A DNA stretch of 64,000 nt, from assembly GCF_036237275.1 (NCBI RefSeq), contig NZ_CP108352.1, forward strand, positions 4,836,001-4,900,000, given 5' to 3'. The translations under genes were made by a program, and so were the position numbers. The notes under the pieces were generated by a model, which did no database searches, was not told where the DNA came from, and saw only the letters and a program-made list of their open reading frames with translations. Origin of the DNA: Streptomyces sp. NBC_01353 (GTDB taxonomy: Bacteria; Actinomycetota; Actinomycetes; Streptomycetales; Streptomycetaceae). Shown here one piece after another: positions 37,866 to 45,531 of this stretch (the first letter of the stretch is position 1; every line of letters begins with the position of its first letter).

Positions 37866-37905
37866 CTAGGGCCTGTCCGGCGGATCAGGGTCGGACAGGC
37901 CCTAG
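37866..37905. repeat. Palindromic element bounded by CTAG at the cseC stop codon
   Basis: Perfect 14-bp arms CTAGGGCCTGTCCG / CGGACAGGCCCTAG around a 12-base loop. The right arm contains the cseC TAG stop. The GGCCTGTCCGGCGGATC-type sequence recurs in Streptomyces intergenic DNA as I recall it, and the CTAG at both ends looks like a duplicated target. It may be a miniature mobile palindrome now serving as the cseC terminator. Confidence 0.7.
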
Positions 37906-39218
37906 TCCGCGAACTTGATCATCGGGAAGCTGCCGGTGTTCGTCGGAGCGTGGTCCGGGAGCCAGAGCACCGCGATCGCTCCGCCCGCCCCCTCCGGCGT
38001 GCCCTCGGGCGCCGCGTTGCGGAACGTCAGCCGGGCCCCGAGGACCCGCGCCTGTCCTGCCGCGATCGTCAGCCCCAGCCCGTGGCCCTGGCCCGCGCGG
38101 TCGCTCGCGCCGGTACGGAAGCGGCTCGGGCCCTCGCGGAGCAGCGCCTCGGGGAAGCCGGGGCCGTGGTCCCGGACCCGTACGACCCGGCCCTCGACCG
38201 TCACCTCGACCGGCGCCTTGCCGTGCTTCGCCGCGTTCGCGAGGAGGTTGCCCAGAATCCGCTCCAGCCGGCGCGGGTCGGTGCTCACCCAGGACTCGTG
38301 GACCACGTGCACGACCGCCTCCGGGTCGAGCGCCCGCACCCGCCGCTCCACGAACTCCCCGAGCGAGACCTCCTGGAGCTCGGCACGCTCCGACGCGCTG
38401 TCGAGCCGGGCGACCTCGAGCACGTCCTCGACCAGGGTCCGCATGGCCTGCGCCCGGTCCCGTACGAGCTCGCTGGGGCGTCCCGGCGGCAGCAGCTCCG
38501 CCGCCGTGAGCAGACCGGTCACCGGGGTCCGCAGCTCGTGCGCGATGTCGGCGGTGACCCGGCGCTCGGCCTCGATCCGCTCCTGCAGGGCGTCGGTCAG
38601 GGCGTCCACCGCGCGGGCAAGCTCGTCGGTCTCGTCGCGGACGACTCCGCCGATCGCTTTCCGTACCCGTACGTCCGTGTTGCCCTGCGCGACCTTGCCG
38701 GCCGCCGCGGCGGCCTTCCGCAGCCGGCGCGAGAGCTGGCCGCCGATGAGCACGCCGAGCGCGCAGCCACCGAACACCACCGACACCGAGCCGATGACCA
38801 GGGCCCGGTCGAGATCCTTCATGATCGCCGTGGAGCGGTCGGCGAACGGGATGTGCAGCGACAGCACGTCCCCGTTGGCCAGCGGCACGGCCGCCCAGAC
38901 GTCGGGCGGACCGCCGTGCCGGTGCTCCTGGACATACGTACCGCGCCGCTTGTCCCGCATGAGCTGGTCCAGCTGCGGCGGCAGCATCGGGTCGTTGATC
39001 TTGGTGCCGAAGCGGGGCTCCTTCGGCTTGGAGCTCTCGTACATCCGCTGCGCGAAGAGGAGCCGCTCCATCTGCACCTCGCGCGCGTTGTCGAGCATCG
39101 AGACCCGCGCCGAGTTGTGGACGACGAGGCTGAGGGTGACCGCGATCAGCGCGCCCACGGCCGCGATGGCGACGGCGATCTTCCAGCGGACCCCCGTACG
39201 GAGGGCGAGCGGCCTCAC
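37902..39218 (-). CDS. cseC: CseC, envelope-stress sensor histidine kinase
   Basis: A 438-residue kinase. Span 1 is at about 12-34, an extracytoplasmic sensor runs to about 138, span 2 is at 140-160, then come HAMP (LSRRLRKAAAAAGKVAQGNT), HisKA with His227 in ADIAHELRTPV, and the ATPase domain (LANAAKHG, DHGPGFP, GHGLGLTIAAG). Gene order with sigE, cseA and cseB identifies it as CseC, which activates CseB on cell-wall damage. It starts at GTG 39218. Between the cseB stop and this start is a tandem repeat that creates two tiny overlapping reading frames. Confidence 0.95.
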   Translation of the reverse strand: MRPLALRTGVRWKIAVAIAAVGALIAVTLSLVVHNSARVSMLDNAREVQMERLLFAQRMYESSKPKEPRFGTKINDPMLPPQLDQLMRDKRRGTYVQEHRHGGPPDVWAAVPLANGDVLSLHIPFADRSTAIMKDLDRALVIGSVSVVFGGCALGVLIGGQLSRRLRKAAAAAGKVAQGNTDVRVRKAIGGVVRDETDELARAVDALTDALQERIEAERRVTADIAHELRTPVTGLLTAAELLPPGRPSELVRDRAQAMRTLVEDVLEVARLDSASERAELQEVSLGEFVERRVRALDPEAVVHVVHESWVSTDPRRLERILGNLLANAAKHGKAPVEVTVEGRVVRVRDHGPGFPEALLREGPSRFRTGASDRAGQGHGLGLTIAAGQARVLGARLTFRNAAPEGTPEGAGGAIAVLWLPDHAPTNTGSFPMIKFAD

Positions 39219-39270
39219 CTGCTGACCCGCTTCACCGGCTGACCTGCTTCATCCCGCTGACCCGCTTCAT
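39216..39270 (-). repeat. Three-copy 17-18 bp tandem repeat joining cseB to cseC
   Basis: Read on the minus strand, the unit ATGAAGCGGGTCAGCGG occurs three times (the third as GTGAAGCGGGTCAGCAG). It begins at the cseB stop and ends at the cseC start. It encodes two mini-frames, 39232-39270 (12 codons from ATG) and 39215-39235 (6 codons from GTG). Each stop overlaps the next start in an ATGA or GTGA, ending at the cseC GTG. Confidence 0.9.
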
Positions 39271-39971
39271 CCCTTGAGCTTGTAGCCGAAGCCGCGGACC
39301 GTCTCGATCCGGTCCTGGCCGATCTTGGTTCGCAGTCGCTGGACGTGGACGTCCACCACCCGGGTGTCGCCGCCCCAGCCGTAGTCCCAGACCCGCTCCA
39401 GGAGCTTGTCCCGGGACAGGACCGTGCCCGGCGCGGACGAGAACTCGAGCAGCAGACGCATCTCCGTCGGGGTCAGCCCGACCGGCACCCCGCCCTTGCG
39501 GACCTCCATGCCCTCGGTGTCGACCTCCAGGTCGCCGAAGACCAGCACCCCGCCCTCGGGCGCGTCGGCGCGTCCCGCGTCACCGCCCGCCGGGCCGCCG
39601 GCGTGCCCGAAACGGCGCAGCACGGCGCGGATCCGGGCCACGAGCACGGCACCGTCGAAGGGCTTGGTCACATAGTCGTCGGCCCCGGCCTCCAGGCCGA
39701 GGACCACATCGATGGAATCGGCGCGCGCGGACAGCATGATCACGGGCACGGTCGACTCGTCACGGATCCGGCGGCACAGACTGACGCCGTCCATGCCCGG
39801 CAGCATCACGTCGAGCAGCGCGATGTCGGGCCGGTCCGCCCGGAACGCCTCGAGCCCGGACAGGCCGTCGGGCATGGCGGTCACGGTGAAGCCGTCCCGC
39901 TCCAGTGCGAGCTGGGTCGCTTCACGGATGACGTCGTCGTCCTCGACGAACAGCACATGGGTCTCGGCCAT
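39267..39971 (-). CDS. cseB: CseB, OmpR-family response regulator
   Basis: A 234-residue regulator with the acidic pocket FVEDDDVIRE, phosphoacceptor Asp54 in ALLDVMLPGMDG, Lys in DYVTKPF, and a C-terminal winged helix (LTPTEMRLLLEFSSAPGTVL, VDVHVQRLRTKIG). Between the domains is a Gly/Ala-rich linker. In S. coelicolor, phosphorylated CseB drives sigE transcription. Third gene of the operon; 58 bases after cseA. Confidence 0.95.
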   Translation of the reverse strand: MAETHVLFVEDDDVIREATQLALERDGFTVTAMPDGLSGLEAFRADRPDIALLDVMLPGMDGVSLCRRIRDESTVPVIMLSARADSIDVVLGLEAGADDYVTKPFDGAVLVARIRAVLRRFGHAGGPAGGDAGRADAPEGGVLVFGDLEVDTEGMEVRKGGVPVGLTPTEMRLLLEFSSAPGTVLSRDKLLERVWDYGWGGDTRVVDVHVQRLRTKIGQDRIETVRGFGYKLKG

Positions 39972-40029
39972 CGTGCGCCTTCCTGCCTTCCGTTCCTTCT
40001 CGTTCCGCTCGAAGGCGGTGCAGTCTGGT

Positions 40030-40737
40030 TCAGTTGCCGCTCGGCTCGACGGTCGCGGGGCCGTCGATGCCTCCGTCGCCGACCGCGCGGCTGTAGTCGT
40101 TGTGCACCCAGTCGTGCTGGCTGAACTTGCTCCCCGCCCAGCGGTACGTGATCACGTCCTCGCCCGAGGGGTAGGCGACCGGGTCGCCCTTGGCGTACAC
40201 CTGCTTGGTCACGACGAGGTCGCCCCGGTCGATCGTCGCGTAGACGGCGGCGTCCTCCGCCATGAACACGTTCCTGTACTCGCCGCTCTCCTCGCGGTAC
40301 ACGTACGTGCCGATACCGACGGCATCTCCGCAGGTCATCACGTTGACGACGACATCGGGCGCGGTCCCGCCGGTCAGATTCCCGTAGGAGGTGTCCACCG
40401 GGTACGCGTCCGCGACGCACGGCTTCAGATCGGCCTTCAGCCGCTCGCCGATCTTCGGGTCGGCCTTGATGAGCGCGATCGGGTCGACGCGCTCGGCGGG
40501 CATCTGCCCGGAGGAGGCCGAGGGGGACGGCGCCGGTACGGCCGATCCCGCCTCGTCGGCGCGTGCGGCGCCCTCGTCGCGCGAGCCCGTACCGCCGGTG
40601 GAACACGCGGTCATGAACAGCCCGATGGCGACGAGCCCGGCCAGTGCCGTGGTACTCGTCGCCCGGATGATCCGGCGACGCCGTGGGCCGCAGTGCCCGT
40701 CGTCGTCGCCGTCGTGTCTGGCGCCTAGGCCGCGCAC
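40030..40737 (-). CDS. cseA: CseA, lipoprotein negative modulator of the SigE system
   Basis: A 235-residue lipoprotein starting at GTG 40737 (MRGLGARHDG), which overlaps the end of sigE by 13 bases. A basic stretch (CGPRRRRIIRA) precedes the hydrophobic segment and lipobox ending MTAC, so the protein is anchored on the outer face of the membrane. The mature domain (VVVNVMTCGDAVGIGTYVY) has no known enzyme motif. In S. coelicolor, loss of CseA raises sigE expression; identification here rests on position and on the lipoprotein signature. Confidence 0.92.
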   Translation of the reverse strand: MRGLGARHDGDDDGHCGPRRRRIIRATSTTALAGLVAIGLFMTACSTGGTGSRDEGAARADEAGSAVPAPSPSASSGQMPAERVDPIALIKADPKIGERLKADLKPCVADAYPVDTSYGNLTGGTAPDVVVNVMTCGDAVGIGTYVYREESGEYRNVFMAEDAAVYATIDRGDLVVTKQVYAKGDPVAYPSGEDVITYRWAGSKFSQHDWVHNDYSRAVGDGGIDGPATVEPSGN

Positions 40738-41288
40738 CGGTGCTGCCCCCGTTCGTCGGGTCGTACGGTCGACCGCTCCAGAGCACGGGCGTCGTCGACG
40801 CCACGGCTCTCCAGTTCCTGACGCAGTCGGGCCAGTGCGCGGTGGAGCGTGGACTTCACCGTACCCGTCGACATGCCGAGCGCGGCCGCGGTCTCCTCCG
40901 TGCTCATCTGCTCCCAGTGCCGCAGGACGACCACGCTGCGCTGCTTCGGCGCGAGGACCTTGAGGATGTCCATGAGCAGGGCACGGTCGGCGTGCTGCTC
41001 GGTGGCGTCGTCGACGGAGGCGTCGGGCAGCTGCTCGGTGGGGACCTCGTCGAGCTTGCGGGCCCGCCACCACTCGGTGCGCGTGTTGATCATGACCCGG
41101 CGCAGGTACGCGTCGGCGAGCGACTTGTCGGCGATGCCGTCCCAGCGGCCGTACGTCCGTACCAGCGCCGTCTGCAGCAGGTCCTGCGCGTCGACGGGGT
41201 CGGGGACGAGACGGCGGGCGCTGCGCAGCAGCGCGTCCTGCCGAGTGCGGACGTACTCCTCGAAGTCGAGCACCTCTCCGTGCGACAT
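40725..41288 (-). CDS. sigE: SigE, ECF sigma factor for cell-envelope stress
   Basis: A 187-residue ECF sigma factor. Region 2 is RRLVPDPVDAQDLLQTALVR with YLRRVMINTRTEWWRARK; region 4 is LAPKQRSVVVLRHWEQMSTE with AALGMSTGTVKSTLHRALAR. The sequence and the following cseABC genes identify it as SigE, which directs peptidoglycan and wall-glycan genes under envelope stress. There is no anti-sigma factor gene: the known control is transcriptional, through CseBC. Its 3' end overlaps cseA by 13 bases in another frame. Confidence 0.97.
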   Translation of the reverse strand: MSHGEVLDFEEYVRTRQDALLRSARRLVPDPVDAQDLLQTALVRTYGRWDGIADKSLADAYLRRVMINTRTEWWRARKLDEVPTEQLPDASVDDATEQHADRALLMDILKVLAPKQRSVVVLRHWEQMSTEETAAALGMSTGTVKSTLHRALARLRQELESRGVDDARALERSTVRPDERGQHRCAA

Positions 41289-41617
41289 CTGAACCGCCTC
41301 CGATCCCCGTGACCAGCCTGTTTGGCTTACGTCGACGAAGTTACGGAGCAGTTGTCACGAGGCTGTCCGGGGCAGCCGTCGGAGGATGCACGGCTGCCCA
41401 TCGGTTGTGTAACAGGGGCCGGGGATGGGTAGGAGGTCCGATTCGGCTCAGGACGGTGGGCGGGTCGGTCGGGGCCCGGGCGGGTTGGGGTTGGGGCTGC
41501 GGGCGTCTCGGTCGGGACTCCGGAGGTCGGGTTCGGGTCTGAGAACGGGTCGGTCGGGGCTTCGGGCGTCTCGGGCAGGACTCCGGCGGGGCGGGCTCGG
41601 GACTTCGGGCAGGTCGG
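41289..41617. promoter_or_regulatory. sigE upstream region and degenerate GC repeats
   Basis: A 329-bp gap with no gene. Next to sigE (41289-41350) it should hold the CseB-controlled promoter; a palindrome CGTCGACG lies at 41330-41337. The rest, from about 41455 to 41617, is a degenerate repeat: CGGGCGTCTCGG followed by GACTCCGG occurs at about 41501 and 41568, and CGGTCGGGGC at about 41466 and 41551, in G-rich DNA. The mutY gene ends at its left border. Confidence 0.55.
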
Positions 41618-42544
41618 TCAGGACTGCGGCAGGCGGTACAAGCCGTCCTCGAGCGGCTCGACCAGGCCGTCGGCGACCAGGCCGTCCAGCGCACGGGCCC
41701 GCTGCACCGGCTCGTCCCAGACCGCGTCCAGGGCGGACTGCGGCACGGCGCCCACCGTCTCCCGGAGCACGGCGAGCAGCCGGCCGCGGACCTGCCGGTC
41801 CGTACCCGCGTACGTCTGACCGCGCCGCGCCGGCCCCTCGTGGGCCGGCTTCCCCGACATCCGCCAGACGCAGCTGGCCGCGATCGGGCAGCGCCCGCAG
41901 TCCTCGTTCTTCGCCGTGCAGACCAGTGCGCCCAGCTCCATCGAGGCGGCCGCCCAGCGGGCCGCCGTCGCCTCGTCCTCGGGCAGGAGCGCCCGCGCGA
42001 GTCTCCGCTCGGCGGCGGTCGTGGCGTTCGGCGGGTACTGCACGCCCGAGGCGGCCCGGGCGAACACCCGGCGGACATTGGTGTCGAGCACCGGATGCCG
42101 CTGCCCGTACGCGAACGAGGCCACCGCGGCCGCCGTGTACTCCCCGATCCCGGGCAGCGCGAGCAGCGCGGCGTGCTCGCTCGGTACGTCGCCGCCGTGC
42201 CGCTCCGTTATGGCCACGGCCGCCGCGTGCAGCCGCAGGGCGCGCCGTGGGTAGCCGAGCCTGCCCCAGGCACGCACGGCCTCGCCGGGCGCGTCGGCCG
42301 CGAGGTCGGCAGGGCGCGGCCAGCGCGCGAGCCACTGCTCGTACACCGGCAGGACCCGTACGACCGGGGTCTGCTGGAGCATGAATTCGCTGACCATCAC
42401 GCCCCACGCCCCCGCCTCGGGGCGGCGCCAGGGCAGGTCGCGGGCGTGCCGGTCGAACCAGGCGAGGACGGGCCCGTGCAGCTCGGCCGGGGCCGGGGCG
42501 GGGGCGTCGTCGAACACGGGGATGGAGACATCGGTGGAAGTCAT
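41618..42544 (-). CDS. mutY: A/G-specific adenine DNA glycosylase
   Basis: A 308-residue repair enzyme that removes adenine mispaired with 8-oxoguanine. Catalytic Glu in WGVMVSEFMLQQT, the helix-hairpin-helix LPGIGEYTAAAVASFAYG, the catalytic Asp in VLDTNVRRVFAR and the [4Fe-4S] ligands in CTAKNEDCGRCPIAASC (C-x6-C-x2-C-x5-C). It is shorter than E. coli MutY because the C-terminal 8-oxoG-recognition domain is reduced to about 80 residues. It starts 22 bases after the PAP2 gene on the same strand, so the two may be co-transcribed. Confidence 0.95.
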   Translation of the reverse strand: MTSTDVSIPVFDDAPAPAPAELHGPVLAWFDRHARDLPWRRPEAGAWGVMVSEFMLQQTPVVRVLPVYEQWLARWPRPADLAADAPGEAVRAWGRLGYPRRALRLHAAAVAITERHGGDVPSEHAALLALPGIGEYTAAAVASFAYGQRHPVLDTNVRRVFARAASGVQYPPNATTAAERRLARALLPEDEATAARWAAASMELGALVCTAKNEDCGRCPIAASCVWRMSGKPAHEGPARRGQTYAGTDRQVRGRLLAVLRETVGAVPQSALDAVWDEPVQRARALDGLVADGLVEPLEDGLYRLPQS

Positions 42545-42566
42545 GGCACCCCCGATCCTGGCACGT

Positions 42567-43229
42567 TCAGCGCGCGCCGTGGCGCACGCCCTCGGGGCGC
42601 GTGGAGGCGCGCGGGCGCGGCCCGCGCCCCGCGCACCACACCACCGCGCCGGTGCGGCTCGACCGACCCGTCTCCACCAGCGCCCGAACCGGGCGGGTCG
42701 CCGCCTTGACGGCGAGGAACGCGACCGCGCCCCCGAGCAGCAGCCCGACCGTCACGTCGTGCGGGTAGTGGACACCGACGAAGACCCGGGAGAAGGCCAT
42801 GAGCAGCGCCATCGGCACGGTCAGCCACACGATCCCGCGCCACGCCAGCGCGAGCGAGACCGCCGCCGCGCCCGCGATGGCGGCATGGTTGCTGGGGAAG
42901 GACCAGTCGCCGGTCGGCGGGCACGGGACGAGCGAGGCGGGCGCGCCCGCGACGGCCCGGCACGGACGCTCCTCGTCCACCAGCGACTTGAGCGCCTCGC
43001 TCACCACATAGCCGAACGCGGTCGCGAGCGGGGCGAGCAGCGCGAGCGCCATCGCATCGCTCGCCCCGGACCTGGCCCGCCACCAGCCGGCCACGAACAG
43101 CACGCCGAAGAGCAGCAGCCCGGCCTCGGTCCACACCTCGGCGAGCTGTTGGAACCAGTGCGGGGTGGAGCGGGCGAAGTCCGTGACGTCGAGATAGAGA
43201 TCGTCGGAGAGGTCGGAGAGGTTGTCCAT
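42567..43229 (-). CDS. PAP2-family membrane phosphatase
   Basis: A 220-residue membrane protein from the ATG at 43229 (MDNLSDLSDDLY). The three phosphatase motifs are present: KSLVDEERP (KxxxxxxRP), SFPSNHAA (PSxH) and SRVFVGVHYPHD (SRxxxxxHxxxD). Five to six spans place the active site on the outer face. Family members dephosphorylate lipid phosphates such as undecaprenyl pyrophosphate or phosphatidic acid; proximity to sigE would fit a wall-lipid role, but the substrate is inference. The C-terminus is Arg-rich. Confidence 0.9.
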   Translation of the reverse strand: MDNLSDLSDDLYLDVTDFARSTPHWFQQLAEVWTEAGLLLFGVLFVAGWWRARSGASDAMALALLAPLATAFGYVVSEALKSLVDEERPCRAVAGAPASLVPCPPTGDWSFPSNHAAIAGAAAVSLALAWRGIVWLTVPMALLMAFSRVFVGVHYPHDVTVGLLLGGAVAFLAVKAATRPVRALVETGRSSRTGAVVWCAGRGPRPRASTRPEGVRHGAR

Positions 43230-43411
43230 GATCAGGACGCTAACCGGCGCCCGATGCCCGGCACCCGTGCCGAAGGGCCACAAGGACCCCCGACGAAAGT
43301 GGGGGTGAGCGGGGGCATTCCGACGTTCCGGATGTGATCATCGGCAAAACTTGATGCCTGGGGCGGCGGGTGGGGCGGGAGTTGGCGCCGATCTCTCGTA
43401 AGGTTCGTGCC

Positions 43412-44230
43412 GTGGGATCACTGCGCAATCCGGTCGGGCCGCTTCCCTCCTCCATCTACTGGCGACGGAGGGCGGTCGCGCTGTGCCTGGTCGCACTTCT
43501 CGCGCTGATGACCCTCTGGGCCGTCACCTCCGGCGGAGGCGGCGGGAAGAAGGCGGACGACGCCGCCAACGGCTCTTCTCCCGCGCCCTCGATCACCCCT
43601 GGACCCTCCGGTTCCGGTCCTGCGATCAGCGAACAGCCGGGCGGACGGGACGAGTCGGGCGACTCGGGCGAGAACTCCGGCGGCGACGGCGGTGACGCCG
43701 GCTCCGGTGGTGCCGGCGGCGCGGACGCGGGCACCGAGGCCGGCGGCAAGAACGGGGACACGGACGGAGCGGGCGGCGACGGCGGCGCGAGTGCGGGCGC
43801 GGGGCAGCAGGTTCCGGCCAGTTCTCCGCTGCCGAACTGCGCGCCCGGAGCGCTGCAGTTGACCCTCCGCAGCGCAAAGGTCTCGTACGCGCCGGGCGAG
43901 AAGCCCCGCTTCCACCTGGAAGCCAAGAACACCTCGGCCGTCGACTGCAAGGCCGATTTCGGCCCGAAGAACGCGGTCCTGACGATCAGCAACGACAAGG
44001 ACGACGACGTCTGGTCGTCCCAGGACTGCCCGCGTCCCGCCGGCGGCGTGCTGCTCCGGATCCCGGCGCGCTCGACGATCACGCACACCGTGGACTGGGA
44101 CCGCGGCCGGAGCGCCCCGCAGTGCGCCACCGCCCCGGCGGGCCCGGTGGGACCGGGGACGTACCTGGTGGAGGCGGCGATGCCGGGAGTGAAGGTCCTT
44201 CCGGCGTCGTTCACGCTGGCCAAGGACTGA
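43412..44230 (+). CDS. Membrane-anchored extracytoplasmic protein with acidic Gly-rich linker
   Basis: A 272-residue protein from GTG 43412. One span (about residues 20-40, VALCLVALLALMTLWAVTSG) is followed by a long Gly/Asp/Ser-rich linker (40-140) and a beta-sandwich-like C-terminal domain (LTLRSAKVSYAPGEKPRFHL, KNTSAVDCKADFGPKNAVL) with four cysteines that could form disulfides. The domain resembles DUF4232 or proteinase-inhibitor-like modules displayed on the cell surface. Function unknown. It is followed by a strong terminator shared with disA. Confidence 0.78.
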   Translation: MGSLRNPVGPLPSSIYWRRRAVALCLVALLALMTLWAVTSGGGGGKKADDAANGSSPAPSITPGPSGSGPAISEQPGGRDESGDSGENSGGDGGDAGSGGAGGADAGTEAGGKNGDTDGAGGDGGASAGAGQQVPASSPLPNCAPGALQLTLRSAKVSYAPGEKPRFHLEAKNTSAVDCKADFGPKNAVLTISNDKDDDVWSSQDCPRPAGGVLLRIPARSTITHTVDWDRGRSAPQCATAPAGPVGPGTYLVEAAMPGVKVLPASFTLAKD

Positions 44231-44241
44231 CAGCGATACGA

Positions 44242-44279
44242 GAAAGGGGCCGTACGGGAATCTCCGTACGGCCCCTTTC
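44242..44279. terminator. Bidirectional terminator between convergent genes
   Basis: Perfect 16-bp stem GAAAGGGGCCGTACGG / CCGTACGGCCCCTTTC with a six-base loop. The A-run on the left and T-run on the right allow it to work in both directions, ending the surface-protein gene and disA. Confidence 0.92.
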
Positions 44280-44302
44280 CACGTCTGTGCGTGCGGGTGC
44301 GG

Positions 44303-45391
44303 CTAGACGTACCGCTCCAGGATCGAGGACTCCGCGAGCCTGGAAAGGCCCTCGCGGACGCTGCGCGCCCGGGCCTCGCCGACACCGTCGACGGTCTGGA
44401 GGTCGTCCACGCTGGCCGCGAGCAGCTTCTGGAGCCCGCCGAAATGCTCCACGAGCCGCTCGATGATCGCGCCGGGCAGCCGCGGGACCTTGGCGAGGAG
44501 CCGGTAGCCGCGCGGGGAGACCGCGGAGTCGAGGGTCTCGGGGGAGCCGCTGTAGCCCAGGGCTCGCGCCACGATGGGCAGTTCGAGGAGCTCGGCGTGG
44601 GTGAGCGCGTCGAGCTCGGTGAGCGCCTCGGCGACCGTACGGGAGCGCTTGGCCGTCGGCTCGGGCACGTAGTCGCGGATGACGAGCTCGCGCTCGGGCT
44701 CCACGCCCGCGATCAGTTCGTCGAGCTGGAGCGAGAGGAGCCGCCCGTCGGTGCCGAGCTCGACGACGTACTCGGCGATCTCGGTGGCGATCCTGCGGAC
44801 CATCTCCAGGCGCTGCGCGACGGCCGTGACGTCCCGGACGGTCACCAGGTCCTCGATCTCCAGGGCGGAGAGCGTGCCGGCGACCTCGTCGAGACGGAGC
44901 TTGTACCGCTCCAGGGTCGCGAGCGCCTGGTTGGCGCGCGAGAGGATCGCGGCCGACTCCTCCAGGACGCGGCGCTCACCGTTCACGTAGATCGCGATGA
45001 GCCGCATCGACTGGGAGACGGAGACAACCGGGAAGTTGCACTGCTTGGAGACCCGATCCGCGGTGCGGTGGCGGGTGCCGGTCTCCTCGGTGTGGATGGA
45101 GGCGTCCGGGACGAGCTGGACACCGGCCCGGTGGATCTTGGAGATGTCCTTGTCGAGGACCAGCCCGCCGTCGAGCTTGCACAGCTCACGCAGCCGGGTC
45201 GCGGTGAACTCCACGTCCAGCACGAAGCCGCCGGTGCACATCGAGTCCACCGTCTTGTCCATGCCGAGCACGATCAGACCACCGGTGTTGCCCCGCAGAA
45301 CGCGCTCGAGGCCGTCGCGCAGTGCGGTGCCGGGAGCGACCGCGCTGAGGGCCGCGCGCATCAGCGCTTCGTTCCCGTCCTTGGCTGCCAC
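44303..45391 (-). CDS. disA: DisA, DNA-integrity scanning diadenylate cyclase
   Basis: A 362-residue enzyme making c-di-AMP from two ATP. The start is GTG 45391 with AGGAG just upstream on its strand. The N-terminal DAC domain shows CKLDGGLVLDKD at the position of the DGA motif (Asp74) and TGTRHRTADRVSKQ for the RHR motif. A long helical spine (about 150-285) leads to tandem helix-hairpin-helix DNA-binding motifs (LLAASVDDLQTVDGVGEARA). The second motif residue is Gly where Ala is usual. It lies downstream of radA in the same direction, matching the known functional pairing in which RadA/Sms modulates DisA. Confidence 0.96.
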   Translation of the reverse strand: MAAKDGNEALMRAALSAVAPGTALRDGLERVLRGNTGGLIVLGMDKTVDSMCTGGFVLDVEFTATRLRELCKLDGGLVLDKDISKIHRAGVQLVPDASIHTEETGTRHRTADRVSKQCNFPVVSVSQSMRLIAIYVNGERRVLEESAAILSRANQALATLERYKLRLDEVAGTLSALEIEDLVTVRDVTAVAQRLEMVRRIATEIAEYVVELGTDGRLLSLQLDELIAGVEPERELVIRDYVPEPTAKRSRTVAEALTELDALTHAELLELPIVARALGYSGSPETLDSAVSPRGYRLLAKVPRLPGAIIERLVEHFGGLQKLLAASVDDLQTVDGVGEARARSVREGLSRLAESSILERYV

Positions 45392-45531
45392 TGCACTCCT
45401 CCGGCTCGTACGGATGGGCGAGACCAGGGCAAAGTCTAGCGACACCGCCCCGCGGCACTCCGCCGCGCGCCGGATCACACCCCTTCTCGCCCCGCCCTCG
45501 CCCTCGGGGACCGCCCGTCCCGCCCCCCGCG

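Noticed and set aside
37866-37905. Intact insertion sequence end
   Set aside because: Only a 40-bp palindrome is present, with no transposase nearby.
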